A stretch of DNA of 48,602 bases. Origin: Oerskovia douganii. GTDB taxonomy: Bacteria; Actinomycetota; Actinomycetes; Actinomycetales; Cellulomonadaceae. Location of the stretch: assembly GCF_015142735.1 (NCBI RefSeq), contig NZ_JACSPN010000003.1, positions 235,910-284,511 of the forward strand, written 5' to 3'. A program made the translations under genes and the position numbers. This document shows, piece by piece, positions 8,146 to 20,937 of this stretch. The notes below the pieces were generated by a model that was not told the origin of the DNA, made no database searches, and saw only the letters and a program-made list of their open reading frames with translations. Each line of letters begins with the position of its first letter. Position 1 is the stretch's first letter.

Positions 8146-10311
8146 ATGCTCGCGCACCTGGGACGGGCCGTGACCCGGTACCGCGCTGCCGTCCTCGCCC
8201 TCTGGGCCGTGCTGGCGCTGCTGGGCGCTGTGATCGGCGGTGGGGTCTTCGACCGCACGACCGCGGTCGACAGCCTGCCGCCCGGCGCTCCGGCCGCGCA
8301 GGCGCAGGCGCTGCTCGACGAGCTCGACCCGCAGGGCGAGACGCTCACGGCGGTCGTCGGCGGCGTCGACTTCTTCACGCCCTCGCTCGTCGCGAGCGGG
8401 TACCGCGTCATGCAGGAGGTCCGTGAGATCCCCGGTGTCCTGGAGGTGACCGACGCGTTCACGGCGGGCGGGCTGATCTCGGACGACGGGTTCGGGTCGC
8501 TCGTGGTGGTCGAGCTCGACCACGACCTCACGGACGAGCAGGCGCTCGAGGTCGGGGACCGTGTGGTGGCGGTCCTGCAGACGCTCGACGCGCCCGAGGT
8601 CGTCGTGGGCGGGGAGCTCATGGCCGAGCGGACGTTCGCCGACATCGCGACGGCGGACGCGGTCGTGGGCGAGTCGGTCGCTCTCGTGGTGCTGTGCGTG
8701 GTCCTCGTGCTCGTGCTGGGCGGCTTGCGCGCCGGGCTGCTGCCGGTCGCCGCCGCGCTCGCGTCGATCGCGGCCTCTCTGCTGGCGCTGAGCGCGCTGG
8801 CCGGCGCGGTCCCCGTGAGCGAGTTCGCGGTCAACGTCGTGACGCTCCTGGGCCTGGGGCTGGCCGTCGACTACAGCCTCCTGGTGATCGTGCGGTTCCG
8901 GGAGGAGCGTGACCGCGCACCCGAGGCCCCGCTCGAGGAGCTGCTGGCCAGGACCGTGACGACCGCGGGCCGGGCCGTCCTCGTCTCGGGGCTCGCGGTC
9001 GCGTCGGCGCTCACGGGGCTGCTCGTCCTCGCCGACCCGCTGCTGGCGAGCATGGCCCTGGGCGGTCTGCTCGTGGTCGGGCTCACGACGCTCGCCGGGC
9101 TCACGCTCGTCCCTGCCCTGGTCGCGGTGCTGCACCGCTCGATCCCTGCGCCGCGGACCCGGACCTGGGCTCGCCGCCGGACGGGGACGGGGACCGGGCT
9201 GCTGGCGCGGTCGGCGTCGTTCGCGCAGCGTCGCCCCGTGGCCGTGACGCTCGGCTCGACGGCCGTGCTCCTGCTCCTGAGCGCTCCGCTGGCCTCGCTC
9301 GCGCTGGGGAGCTCGGACGCGCGGTCGTTGCCGCCGGGGACCCCGGAGCGGGTGGCGCAGGAGAGGATCGAGCAGGACTTCGACGTCCTGGGCGTCCAGC
9401 CGGTCACCCTCGTCCTGGGGGAGTCGGTCGAGGACCCGCAGGTCCGGTCGCTGCTCGACGCGGTCTACGCCCTGCCGGGTGTCGAGGACGTCGAGCACCT
9501 GGTGGACTTCCCGGCGGACGTGACGGTCGCCGAGGTGACGCCCGTGGGCGCGGCCGCAGGCGAGGAGGCGCAGTCCGTGGTCCGGTACGTCCGCGGCCTC
9601 GACGTGCCGTTCCCCGTGCAGGTCGCGGGGCCGGCGGCCGAGCTCGTCGACGCGACCCAGCAGTCCCGGGACCGGCTCCCGTGGGCCTTCGCCGCGGTCG
9701 TGCTGCCGGCCATGCTCCTGCTGGGCCGGCTCACGCGGTCCGTCGTGGTCCCGCTCAAGGCGCTGGTCCTGAACCTGCTCGCGCTGACGGCGTCGCTCGG
9801 GGTGCTCGTCGCGGTCTTCCAGTGGGGCTGGGGGGCGCGGCTCCTGGGCTTCGAGCCCACGGGCACGATCGACGCGACGAGTCCCGCGCTGCTGTTCGTC
9901 TTCCTGTTCGGCCTGTCGATGGACTACGAGGTGTTCCTCCTCGCGCGCATCGCGGAGGAGTGGCGTCGACGGACCGGGGACGACCGCCGCGCGAACGACC
10001 GGGCGGTCCTCGCGGGCATCGTGGCCTCGGGTCCGGTCATCACGGTCGCGGCCGTGTCGATCGGGATCGTGTTCGCGGGCTTCGCGCTGGGGGACCTCGT
10101 GGCCATGAAGGAGATCGGCGTGGGGATGGCCGTCGCGGTCCTGCTCGACGTCACGATCGTCCGCGGCCTGCTGCTCCCGGCCTCGATGTCGCTCCTGGGG
10201 CGCTGGAACTGGTGGTTCCCGGGAGGACGGAGAGGCTCGGCCCGCGGCACCGAGCCGGACGGGGCGCGCGGCGAGGAGGCCTCGCCGCGCACCCTCGTGG
10301 GCAGCGGTGCG

Positions 10312-10335
<24 letters not shown>
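8146..10335 (+). CDS. MMPL/RND-family membrane transporter
   Basis: A 729-residue polytopic protein with the two-fold MMPL architecture: one N-terminal helix, an extracytoplasmic domain, a bundle of helices, then the same again. The diagnostic helices are visible: GLGLAVDYSLLVIVRFREER in the first half and FLFGLSMDYEVFLLARIAEEW in the second, with the Asp-Tyr pair thought to take part in proton relay. MMPL proteins export lipids, siderophores or hydrophobic compounds using proton-motive force. The substrate here is unknown. The ATG at 8146 follows an AGAGGTGG ribosome-binding site; an upstream in-frame ATG at 7999 lies in the terminator. Its last 24 bases overlap the convergent galactose gene tail to tail. 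Confidence 0.88.
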
Positions 10336-12833
<2,498 letters not shown>

Positions 12834-12837
<4 letters not shown>

Positions 12838-13667
12838 CGGGAGGTACGACCGTCCTGGGTGTCGTCGGGCAGGGGGGAGTGCGTCTGGTTGGCGGGGGCG
12901 ACCACGAGGCGTTCGACGGCGTCACGCGCGGCCTCCTGGTCCTGCGCCGGGAGGGCGTCGTCGGTCACGAGGACGTCGACCTGGTCGAGCCGCGCGAAGA
13001 CGCTCAGTCCCGTGGTGTGCCACTTCGAGCGGTCGGCCAGCACGACGGTCTGCCCGGCGATCGCGACGAGCACACGGTTGGTCGCGGCCTCGTCCAGGTT
13101 GGGGGTCGTCAGCCCGGCCTCGACGCTCACGCCGTGCGCGCCCAGGAAGGTCTGGTCGACGCGCAGGCTCGCGAGCGCGGCCTCGGTCAGCGGACCGACC
13201 AGGGCGTCCGACGGCGTGCGCGAACCGCCCGTGAGGACGGTCTCGAGCCGCGGGTCGCCCGCGCGGTGCAGCGCGTCGGCGACCGGCAGGGAGTTGGTCA
13301 CGACCGTGAGGGGGCGCAGGCGCTGGTCGGCGGCGATCTCGACCGCGAGCAGGTGGGTCGTGGTTCCTGCGGAGAGCGCGATCGAGGACCCGGGGGAGAC
13401 GAGCCGCACGGCGGCGCGGGCGATCGCCCGCTTCTCGGCGAGCGCGATCGTGCTCTTCGCCTCGAACCCCGGCTCGTGCGACGTGGCCTGCGGCGAGACC
13501 GCACCACCGTGGACCTTGCGGAGCAGGCCCTGCTCGGCCAGCTCGGCGAGGTCGCGGCGGACCGTCATGTCGGACACCCCGAGGTCCTGGGTCAGGTCGG
13601 CGATCCGGACGGCGCCGTGGTCGCGGAGTCCCGCGAGGATGCGTTCGTGGCGCTGCGTGGCGAGCAT
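12834..13667 (-). CDS. DeoR/GlpR-family repressor of the galactose operon
   Basis: A 277-residue cytoplasmic regulator. The N-terminal helix-turn-helix carries the DeoR signature (RHERILAGLRDHGAV, then SDMTVRRDLAELAEQGLLRKVHGGA). The C-terminal DeoRC domain with ALSAGTTTHLLA and VVTNSLPVADALH should bind a phosphorylated sugar. The ATG at 13667 has AGGATGG just upstream; in-frame codons at 13685 and 13703 lie inside the operator. Its stop overlaps the galTK start (ATGA), so both are one transcript. Three 10-bp-spaced repeats upstream are the likely autoregulatory site, with a galactose-pathway phosphate ester as inducer (inferred). Confidence 0.9.
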
Positions 13668-13687
13668 GACGCCATCCTGACACATTC

Positions 13688-13712
13688 GAACAGAAACGAA
13701 CAATATTGAACA
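13688..13712. promoter_or_regulatory. Operator with three phased GAACA repeats
   Basis: GAACA occurs at 13688, 13698 and 13708, exactly 10 bp apart (TGTTC on the transcribed strand), so all three lie on one helix face. It is 20 bp upstream of the DeoR start. Direct-repeat operators are typical of DeoR-family proteins. Confidence 0.65.
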
Positions 13713-13742
13713 TGCGGGTGGTGGGCCGAGCGCGCCGGGAGG

Positions 13743-15041
13743 TCAGATCCCCCCGCGCAGCGCCGCGATGGGCTCGATCGCCGCGGCCTTGAGGGCGGGG
13801 TACGTCCCGGCGAGCAGCCCGATCACCCCACCGAGCAACGCCGACCCGATCGCCATCCGGATGTCGAGGATGGGCGTCCACTCCTGGACGACCGACACGA
13901 TCACCACGGTGAACACCCCGAGCGACGCACCGACCAGCCCTCCGAGCAGCCCGATCACCACGGACTCCACGACGAACTGACCGGCGATGTCCCGCTTGGT
14001 CGCGCCGAGCGCCCGGCGCAGCCCGATCTCGCCGACCCGCTCCATGACGGACAGCAGCGTGACGTTCGCGATCCCCAGGCCACCCACGAGCAGGGCGATG
14101 CCACCCAACGCCAGGAAGATGGCGTTGATGTCCGCCTGGACGTTCCTCTGGAGCGCCGACCCGTTCGCCGGCGCACTGGCCTCGAAGACGTCGGGGTCGG
14201 TGGGATCCAGGGCGACGGGCGCCTGCCGCGCGACGAGAGGGCCCGCTCCCGTCGTGATGTGGATCTGGAGCTCGTCGGGAGGGCCGAGGGCGAAGTCCTG
14301 CCGCGCGGTACCGGCCGGCAGGACCACCCCGTCGAGGAGGTCCGTGCGTCGCTTCACGTCGGCGAAGATCCCGATCACGGTGTAGGAGTCCTCACCGATG
14401 AAGATCGACGGCTGGCTGTCGACCCGGTTGACGCCGAGCCGTTCGGCGGCGCGCTCCCCGAGGAGCACGACACGGTCGGCGCGAGCGTCGTGGCCGGTGT
14501 CGAACGACCGACCCGTCACGATCCGGCCACGGACGGCCTCGAGCAGCCCGGCAGTGCCCGCGAAGACCTGAGGGCTCGACTGAGGAGCGACCGACGGGTC
14601 GTTGACGGGTACCGCGGTCACCTTGAGGTCGCCGATCCCGACGGGCGCGACGAGCCCCGCGTCGATCACGCCGTGGATCTGCGCGACGCGCTCGGCCCCG
14701 TCCCAGGGGATGGCGCCCGCAGCCCGTTCCTGCCCGCCGGAGCCTGACGTCGCCGGCTTCACGACGACCTGCGTCGCGGCCACCGCGTCGAACTGGCGGG
14801 TGATCTGGCCCGCGGCGGTCTGCGCGAGACCCACCGTGATCACGACCGACGCGATGCCGAGCACCGTGCCGAGGATCGTCAGGACCAGGCGCCCTGGCCG
14901 TGCCCCGATACCGTGGGCAGCCTCGGCGAAGAGGTCGCGCGCGCTGAAACGGTCACGTGCCCGGCCACGCAGGAGCCGCGGTCGGTCTCCTCGGTCGCGC
15001 CGCCCGCGCCACCGGTGCGCGAGGGCGCGGGTGGCCCTCAT
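13743..15041 (-). CDS. MacB/FtsX-type ABC transporter permease
   Basis: A 432-residue membrane subunit of a mechanotransmission ABC transporter. One N-terminal helix (about 50-75) is followed by a large extracytoplasmic MacB-type domain (about 80-300) and three C-terminal helices. The family block GGIALLVGGLGIANVTLLSV, followed by ERVGEIGLRRALGATKRDI, is clear. MacB-type systems do not carry substrate through the membrane; they drive an extracytoplasmic pump or release proteins and peptides. It starts by ATGA overlap with its ATPase and is the last gene of a four-gene cassette (lipoprotein, adaptor, ATPase, permease). The N-terminal 30 residues are unusually Arg-rich. Confidence 0.9.
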   Translation of the reverse strand: MRATRALAHRWRGRRDRGDRPRLLRGRARDRFSARDLFAEAAHGIGARPGRLVLTILGTVLGIASVVITVGLAQTAAGQITRQFDAVAATQVVVKPATSGSGGQERAAGAIPWDGAERVAQIHGVIDAGLVAPVGIGDLKVTAVPVNDPSVAPQSSPQVFAGTAGLLEAVRGRIVTGRSFDTGHDARADRVVLLGERAAERLGVNRVDSQPSIFIGEDSYTVIGIFADVKRRTDLLDGVVLPAGTARQDFALGPPDELQIHITTGAGPLVARQAPVALDPTDPDVFEASAPANGSALQRNVQADINAIFLALGGIALLVGGLGIANVTLLSVMERVGEIGLRRALGATKRDIAGQFVVESVVIGLLGGLVGASLGVFTVVIVSVVQEWTPILDIRMAIGSALLGGVIGLLAGTYPALKAAAIEPIAALRGGI

Positions 15042-15841
15042 CGGTCGAGCTCCGTGAGCCGGCCGTCGGTGATCCGGACCCGGCGCCGGGCGCGGGCGGA
15101 CACGGCGGGGTCGTGCGTGATGACGACGAGCGTGAGCCCGTCGGCGTGCAGCTCGTCGAACAGCTCCATGATCTCGACCGAGTTGGTCGAGTCGAGGTTT
15201 CCCGTCGGCTCGTCCGCGAGGAGCAGGTGAGGGCTGGCGACCACGGCGCGGGCGATCGCCACCCGCTGGCGCTCGCCGCCCGAGAGCGTGGTCGGGGTGA
15301 AGCCGATGCGGTGCGAGAGGTGCACGCGCTCCAGGGCAGCGCGGGCCCGCTCCTGGCGCTCGCCCCGGGGCACCCCGCTGTAGAGCGTGGCGAGCAGCAC
15401 GTTGTCCAGCACGGTGCGCTGCGGCAGCAGGTGGAACGACTGGAAGACGAACCCGATCCGCCCGCCACGCAGGGCCGAGCGCACGGACTCGGAGGCGCGG
15501 CCGGTGGGGACACCGTCCAGGAGGTAGTCGCCCGACGTGGGGCGGTCGAGCAGGCCCAGGAGGTTCAGCAGCGTCGACTTCCCGGAACCCGACGGGCCGA
15601 TCACCGACAGGTAGTCGCCCGGCTCGATCCGCAGGCTCACCGACCGCAGCGCGTCCACGACGGGCGGCCCGGGAAAGCTGCGGGTCACGTCCACGAGCTC
15701 GACGACCGCCGGGGCCGGACGTGCCGGGCCGCCCGCCGTCGCCTCGCCCGCCGGTGCACGGGAAACCGCCGTGAGCTCGTCGAGGAGATCCCCCGGACGG
15801 GCCGAGCTGTTCCGCGCAAGCCCGTCGAGCCCGCCCGTCAC
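15038..15841 (-). CDS. MacB/LolD-type ABC transporter ATPase
   Basis: A 267-residue cytoplasmic ATPase that powers the downstream permease. Walker A GPSGSGKST, Q-loop in FVFQSFHLLPQRTVLDN, signature LSGGERQRVAIARAVV, Walker B LLLADEPTGNL and H-loop ITHD are all intact. About 45 extra residues precede the ATPase fold. It overlaps the adaptor upstream by 4 nt and the permease downstream by 4 nt, so translation is probably coupled through the cassette. Confidence 0.93.
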   Translation of the reverse strand: MTGGLDGLARNSSARPGDLLDELTAVSRAPAGEATAGGPARPAPAVVELVDVTRSFPGPPVVDALRSVSLRIEPGDYLSVIGPSGSGKSTLLNLLGLLDRPTSGDYLLDGVPTGRASESVRSALRGGRIGFVFQSFHLLPQRTVLDNVLLATLYSGVPRGERQERARAALERVHLSHRIGFTPTTLSGGERQRVAIARAVVASPHLLLADEPTGNLDSTNSVEIMELFDELHADGLTLVVITHDPAVSARARRRVRITDGRLTELDR

Positions 15842-17460
15842 GTGCCGACCACCACCTTGTCGCCCGCCTCGAGCGGTTCCTCCGACGAGACGATCTCCAC
15901 GAACCCGCCGGCCGAGAGGCCTGTCTTCACCGGCACCAGATCGGTCGCACGGTCGCCGTCCGTGCCCGTCCCCGCGCCCGTGCGGAGCACCTCGACGCGC
16001 AGCTCCCCGCCGGGGCCCGCGGTGAGCGCGGCCAACGGGACCGCGAGGACCTCGCCGGAGGTCGAGCTCACGGGGATGGTGAGACGGACGTTGCTGCCCT
16101 GCAGGAGGGTGACCTGTTCCGGGGTCAGCGCGCCCGGAGCCAGGAGGACGGCGAACCGTCCGCCCTTCTCCTTGTCGGCCGACGTGTCCTCGCCGCTCCC
16201 GCCCCCGGCAGCGCGGGCCTCGACCGACGTCACGGTCGCGGTGGCCTCGGAGTCGTCCGGCAGGACGAACGTCGCCACGGCGCCGGGCGCGAGGAGCGCG
16301 GCGTCGGAGGCGCGGGCCGAGGCCTCGACCACCAGGGTGGCCCCGGACACCGTCATGACGGGGCCCTCGACGGTGCCTCCTCGTTCGACGAGCACCTCGT
16401 CGACGCGGCGGGGCAGGCTGGGGAGGAAGAGCACCTCGCCGACCGGGAGCGCGGTCAGCGCGGCGGTGCGGGCCTCGCCGAGAGCCTTCTCGGCCTCACG
16501 GAGCTGGCGCTGCGCGGCCCCGACCACGGCCTCCTCGGCCGCGGCGTCGCGAGGCTCGTCCAGTGCGGCGCGCTTGACCCGCTCGAGCCTGAGCGCATCC
16601 TCGGCCGTGGCGACGTCCCCTCCTTCGGCCCGGGCCGTCGCGAGGGTTCGCTCCGCCAGACGCACCGCGTTGTCGGCCTCGAGCTTCTCGACCTCGGTCG
16701 CACCCCCGGTCGCGGCCGAGAGCGCGGTCCGTGCCGCGTCGAGGCTCGTCTCGGCGTCCCGCACCCCCTGGGTCGCGCTCTCGATCCCGGCCCGCGCCTC
16801 GTCGTCGCTCGCCGGGGACGGGTAGCCCACGGCCGCGTACAGCCTGTCGACGGCGGTCGCGGTCGCGGCGTCGTAGACGTCGCTGTCCGCCGCCCCGGGG
16901 TTGATCCCGACGGCGACGAGCGCGGCCTTGAGCTGGAGGACGTCCGGGCCGGAGACCCCCACGCGCAGGGTGCGGTACGCCGGAAGGTCGCCGGGCAGCA
17001 CCACGACGGGGCGGCCTGTGACCTCGAGCGCGACCGCGGCCGGTCCCAGCTCGGTCCCCACCGCGGGAACCTTGCCCGTCACCACGGCCTTGCCGAGCTC
17101 GCCGGTCTCGAGCCTGACCTGGACGGCGTCGTCGTACTTGACGTCACCGCGCAGGGTCACGTCGTTCGCGATCACCCTGCTCTCGACAGGGACCGTGATG
17201 AGCCCCGCGTCCGGTGCCTTCGCGTCCGCGGCGGCCTGGGCCGGGGACACGACCAGGCGACTGACGAGGATGCCCGCCAGGAGGCTCGTGACCGCGATCG
17301 CGGCGACGAACCAGATGAGGCGGTGCCCCCGGAGGCCGGCCCCGGACGGCGACGAGGTGCCTTCGGCGGCGTCCTGCTCGCGTGCAGACGCCGGTTCGCT
17401 GACTGCGCCGGACGTCCCTCCGCTCTCCCGCGCACCGTCACGGGAACGGGCGGACCTCAC
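15838..17460 (-). CDS. Efflux adaptor (HlyD/MacA-like) with peptidoglycan-binding domain
   Basis: A 540-residue membrane-anchored extracytoplasmic protein. A GTG at 17460 overlaps the stop of the lipoprotein gene (GTGA); a longer frame to 17586 would overlap that gene by 130 bp. Seen in order: a cytoplasmic N-terminus, one helix (LIWFVAAIAVTSLLAGILVS), a barrel strand region, a PG_binding_1-like segment (GPDVLQLKAALVAVGI), a long Ala/Glu-rich coiled coil, then lipoyl/barrel strands ending EPLEAGDKVVVGT. In Gram-positive bacteria such adaptors link a MacB-type permease to the cell wall. It probably determines substrate capture with the co-encoded lipoprotein. Confidence 0.85.
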   Translation of the reverse strand: MRSARSRDGARESGGTSGAVSEPASAREQDAAEGTSSPSGAGLRGHRLIWFVAAIAVTSLLAGILVSRLVVSPAQAAADAKAPDAGLITVPVESRVIANDVTLRGDVKYDDAVQVRLETGELGKAVVTGKVPAVGTELGPAAVALEVTGRPVVVLPGDLPAYRTLRVGVSGPDVLQLKAALVAVGINPGAADSDVYDAATATAVDRLYAAVGYPSPASDDEARAGIESATQGVRDAETSLDAARTALSAATGGATEVEKLEADNAVRLAERTLATARAEGGDVATAEDALRLERVKRAALDEPRDAAAEEAVVGAAQRQLREAEKALGEARTAALTALPVGEVLFLPSLPRRVDEVLVERGGTVEGPVMTVSGATLVVEASARASDAALLAPGAVATFVLPDDSEATATVTSVEARAAGGGSGEDTSADKEKGGRFAVLLAPGALTPEQVTLLQGSNVRLTIPVSSTSGEVLAVPLAALTAGPGGELRVEVLRTGAGTGTDGDRATDLVPVKTGLSAGGFVEIVSSEEPLEAGDKVVVGT

Positions 17461-18425
17461 TGACCGATCTCCTCGGAGGCGGCGACCACGCGGTCCATCA
17501 GGTCCTTGTTCTCGGCGACGAACGTCTCCTCGAGCTCGAACTGCACGGTGGTGTAGACCTTGTCGTACTCGACCTCCTTCCGGCACTCCTGGTCGGCGAC
17601 CGCGGTGCTCTTCTCCTGTTCCGCCAGCTCGGCGACCTTCGGGTCGCCGGGGTGCACGGGGGACTCGCCTCCGTAGAGCTCGTTGGAGGCCTGCAAGAAG
17701 TACTCCGCCGGCTCGTCAGGGGTGGAGTAGTCGAAGCCCGCGTCGGCCATGCAGTCGGCCCACCTCTCCGCGACGTCGATCATGCGGGGGTCGTTCGGGA
17801 TGGCCTCGTACATGACGGTCGTGGCTTCGTTGAAGGCCGTCATCTCCTCGGTGCCCCAGATGGCCTGCTCGTCGCCGCTGACCGTGTCCTGCGCGCGTCC
17901 CCAGCAGCCCATCTCCGCGATCGGGACGTCGACGTTCGCACCGTCCTCGTCGGTCTCCCAGCTGGACGTGTCGCCCTGCAGGGCGATGTAGTACGCGGTC
18001 ATCTCGCTCTCGGACATCGCGTTCACGATCGCCTGGTTGGGGTCGACCCTCGAGTCCAGCTCCGCCTGCTCCTCGTCGGACGGCTGGGCTGTGACCGTCA
18101 TCCCGTAGCCGTTCTCGGCGGCGTCCTTCACGGGGTCGAACTCCTCCGGGTCGGGGACGATCACCTCTTGCTCGTCCGGGATGTACTCGAACCCCTCGGC
18201 GGCCATGCACTCGGCCGTGAGCTCCTCGGCCCTGCGGTTGTCCTCCTGGGTCTTCCTGATCATCTCGTCGCGGCTCAGGTCTCCCGTGAGGGACTGGTAG
18301 AACATGGTCAACGGGCTCTCCTCCTCGGGGACGGCGGCGTCCGTTCCCCCGCACGCCGTGAGGAGAAGGGTCCCGACGAGACCCAGGGTCGCGATGGCGG
18401 TCGTGCTGGTCGACGGTCGACGCAT
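17457..18425 (-). CDS. Cys-rich lipoprotein at the head of the MacB-type cassette
   Basis: A 322-residue lipoprotein of no family I can name. The ATG at 18425 with AAAGGA upstream gives a lipoprotein signal with lipobox LTAC and lipidated Cys25. The acidic mature part has two similar motifs, ECMAAEGFEYIP and DCMADAGFDYSTP, plus GCWG and QECRKE, so four further cysteines could form disulfides. CM-x-x-x-GF motifs are common in actinobacterial lipoproteins of unknown role. Its stop overlaps the adaptor start, which places it in the export cassette, perhaps as a substrate-binding or shielding component (inferred). An in-frame upstream ATG at 18566 would bury the signal peptide. Confidence 0.75.
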   Translation of the reverse strand: MRRPSTSTTAIATLGLVGTLLLTACGGTDAAVPEEESPLTMFYQSLTGDLSRDEMIRKTQEDNRRAEELTAECMAAEGFEYIPDEQEVIVPDPEEFDPVKDAAENGYGMTVTAQPSDEEQAELDSRVDPNQAIVNAMSESEMTAYYIALQGDTSSWETDEDGANVDVPIAEMGCWGRAQDTVSGDEQAIWGTEEMTAFNEATTVMYEAIPNDPRMIDVAERWADCMADAGFDYSTPDEPAEYFLQASNELYGGESPVHPGDPKVAELAEQEKSTAVADQECRKEVEYDKVYTTVQFELEETFVAENKDLMDRVVAASEEIGQ

Positions 18426-18562
18426 GGAGGTGTCCTTTGCTGGGTCGGGTCGGGCGGCGCCGACGGAGGTGTCGACGCCGAGGAGCGAGGGATCGAGAAG
18501 ACCGGTGCGGGAGGCCGCGTCGGGACCGTGGGCGCGACGGTGCGGGCGGGACGGGCCGGCCC

Positions 18563-18742
18563 TCATCGGTCGGCGTCCTCGAACCGGACGGTCAGCGCGC
18601 GGCGCCCAGGCGGAACGCCGGGGTCAGGCGGCTCCGCAGCCGGGGCGGACGTCGGCGGTGCGACGTGCCGGGCGGCGGGCCGGTCCGCTGCCCGACGTGC
18701 GACGTCGGGCGACGGGGTGCGGCGAGGTACGGGTACGTCCAT
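18563..18742 (-). pseudogene. 59-codon frame, possible relic of an ABC ATPase/permease junction
   Basis: The 428-bp gap between the two cassettes (18426-18853) holds one candidate frame, starting ATG at 18742 after AGGGGGG. It is Pro/Ala/Arg-rich and ends RFEDADR-stop in an ATGA overlap with a second frame beginning MRAGPSRPHRRAHG. The real ATPase/permease junction at 15038-15041 ends LTELDR-stop and begins MRATRALAHRWRG. A 15-bp stretch is identical at both places (15033-15047 and 18558-18572). It may be the remnant of a deleted ATPase and permease, or a small unknown gene. I see no other feature in the gap. Confidence 0.3.
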
Positions 18743-18853
18743 GCGGTGTCCCCCCTAGGACAGTTCGTCGACACTGTGGGCGAGGTGCGCTCGCCCTCGA
18801 TCGCTCCCCGCCGGGTCCTCGCGACGGTGCGGGACCCGGCAGGAAGCCTCGGT

Positions 18854-20049
18854 TCAGTAGCGGATGGCGTCGATCACCTTGACCCGGACCGCGACGAGCG
18901 CGGGGATCAGGCCGGCGAGAGCGCCGACGGCCACGGCGGCGACCATGCCGGTCACGGCCGCCGAGACCGGGAAGCCCGGTCGGTCCTGGACGGCCGGGCC
19001 CATCATGGTGTCGAGCGGGACGTTGTGGAGGATCACGATCGCGAGCGCGACCCCGACGATCCCGGCGACGACGGTGGCGACGACGCTCTCCATGAGGACC
19101 GAGAAGAAGACTCGACCCGAGGAGGCGCCGAAGCTGCGTCGGATGCCGATCTCGCGGATGCGGTAGCGCACCGTGACGAGGGCGATGTTGACGAGCCCGA
19201 GCCCGCCGAGCAGCAGGGCGATGACGCTGACCCCGAGGATGACCCACTTCGTGGCCTGGTCCATCATGCCCATCTCGGGGTTGTCCATCCGGTACACGTC
19301 CGACTGGGACCCGGGGATGGCCCCGGCGAGGTCACGGCGGATCGCCTCCGTCAGGGCGTCGGCCATGTCCGGCGGCACCCAGACCTCGAGCCGCGGGGGC
19401 CCCGTGTTCAGGAGCGACTCCGGCGTGGCCCAGCGCAGCTGCGACGAGACGAGGGTGTAGGCGCTCGGCCCCTCGTCGACCCAGGTGTTGGGGTAGGAGC
19501 CGACGATGGTCGCGAGCACCGGGTTCTCGCCACCGATCATGACGGTCGGGTGGTCCTCGATGCGTTGTCCCAGGGCGTCGAGGAACGCCTGGTTGACCAC
19601 GAGCGCGGGCGACAGGTTCCCCTCGTCGGCCTCCGTGAACCACCGGCCCCCGTCGACCACGAAACGGTGCATCGTCGCCCACTCGGCGCTGACAGCGTTG
19701 GTCTGCACCTCCATGGTCCCGCCGGGGAAGCGGATCGGCGTCTGCGCCCACATGGTCATCGAGGAGTGCTCGATCTCGTAGCGGGCCGTGATGTCCTCGT
19801 ACGCGGCGACGTACTCCTCGACGCCCGGCGCCTCCTGCCCGGTCGGGTACGCCGAGATGTCGAGCGTCGCGGGGCGGCCGCTCTGGCGCTCGCTCACCTC
19901 GGTCGACACCTGGCGCAGCATGTCACCGGCCGCGGTGATGGTCGTGATCGCGCAGACCGCCACCGCCACCCCGATCAGCGCGAGCAGGACACGCAGCTTG
20001 TGGACCCGCAGCTCGTCCCAGGCCTCGGCGAGGGCCCCGAAGAACCCGG

Positions 20050-20053
<4 letters not shown>
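18854..20053 (-). CDS. MacB/FtsX-type ABC transporter permease (second cassette)
   Basis: A 399-residue permease: N-terminal helix (VLLALIGVAVAVCAITTITAAG), extracytoplasmic domain of about 230 residues, and three C-terminal helices with the family block ALLLGGLGLVNIALVTV, then RYRIREIGIRRSFGASSGRV. It is diverged from the other permease in the window, so the two cassettes are not a recent tandem duplication. Its GTG start overlaps the ATPase stop (GTGA). Last gene of the upstream three-gene cassette. Confidence 0.9.

Positions 20054-20933
<880 letters not shown>

Positions 20934-20937
<4 letters not shown>

Noticed and set aside
4675-9498. A 1607-codon open frame on the minus strand
   Set aside because: It is antisense to the PA14/DUF1080 and MMPL genes. 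High third-position GC leaves long open antisense frames, and its translation is Arg/Asp/Val/Leu-rich with no domains.
18426-18566. N-terminal extension of the lipoprotein from an ATG at 18566
   Set aside because: It would place 47 residues before a good lipoprotein signal peptide; the ATG at 18425 has its own ribosome-binding site.
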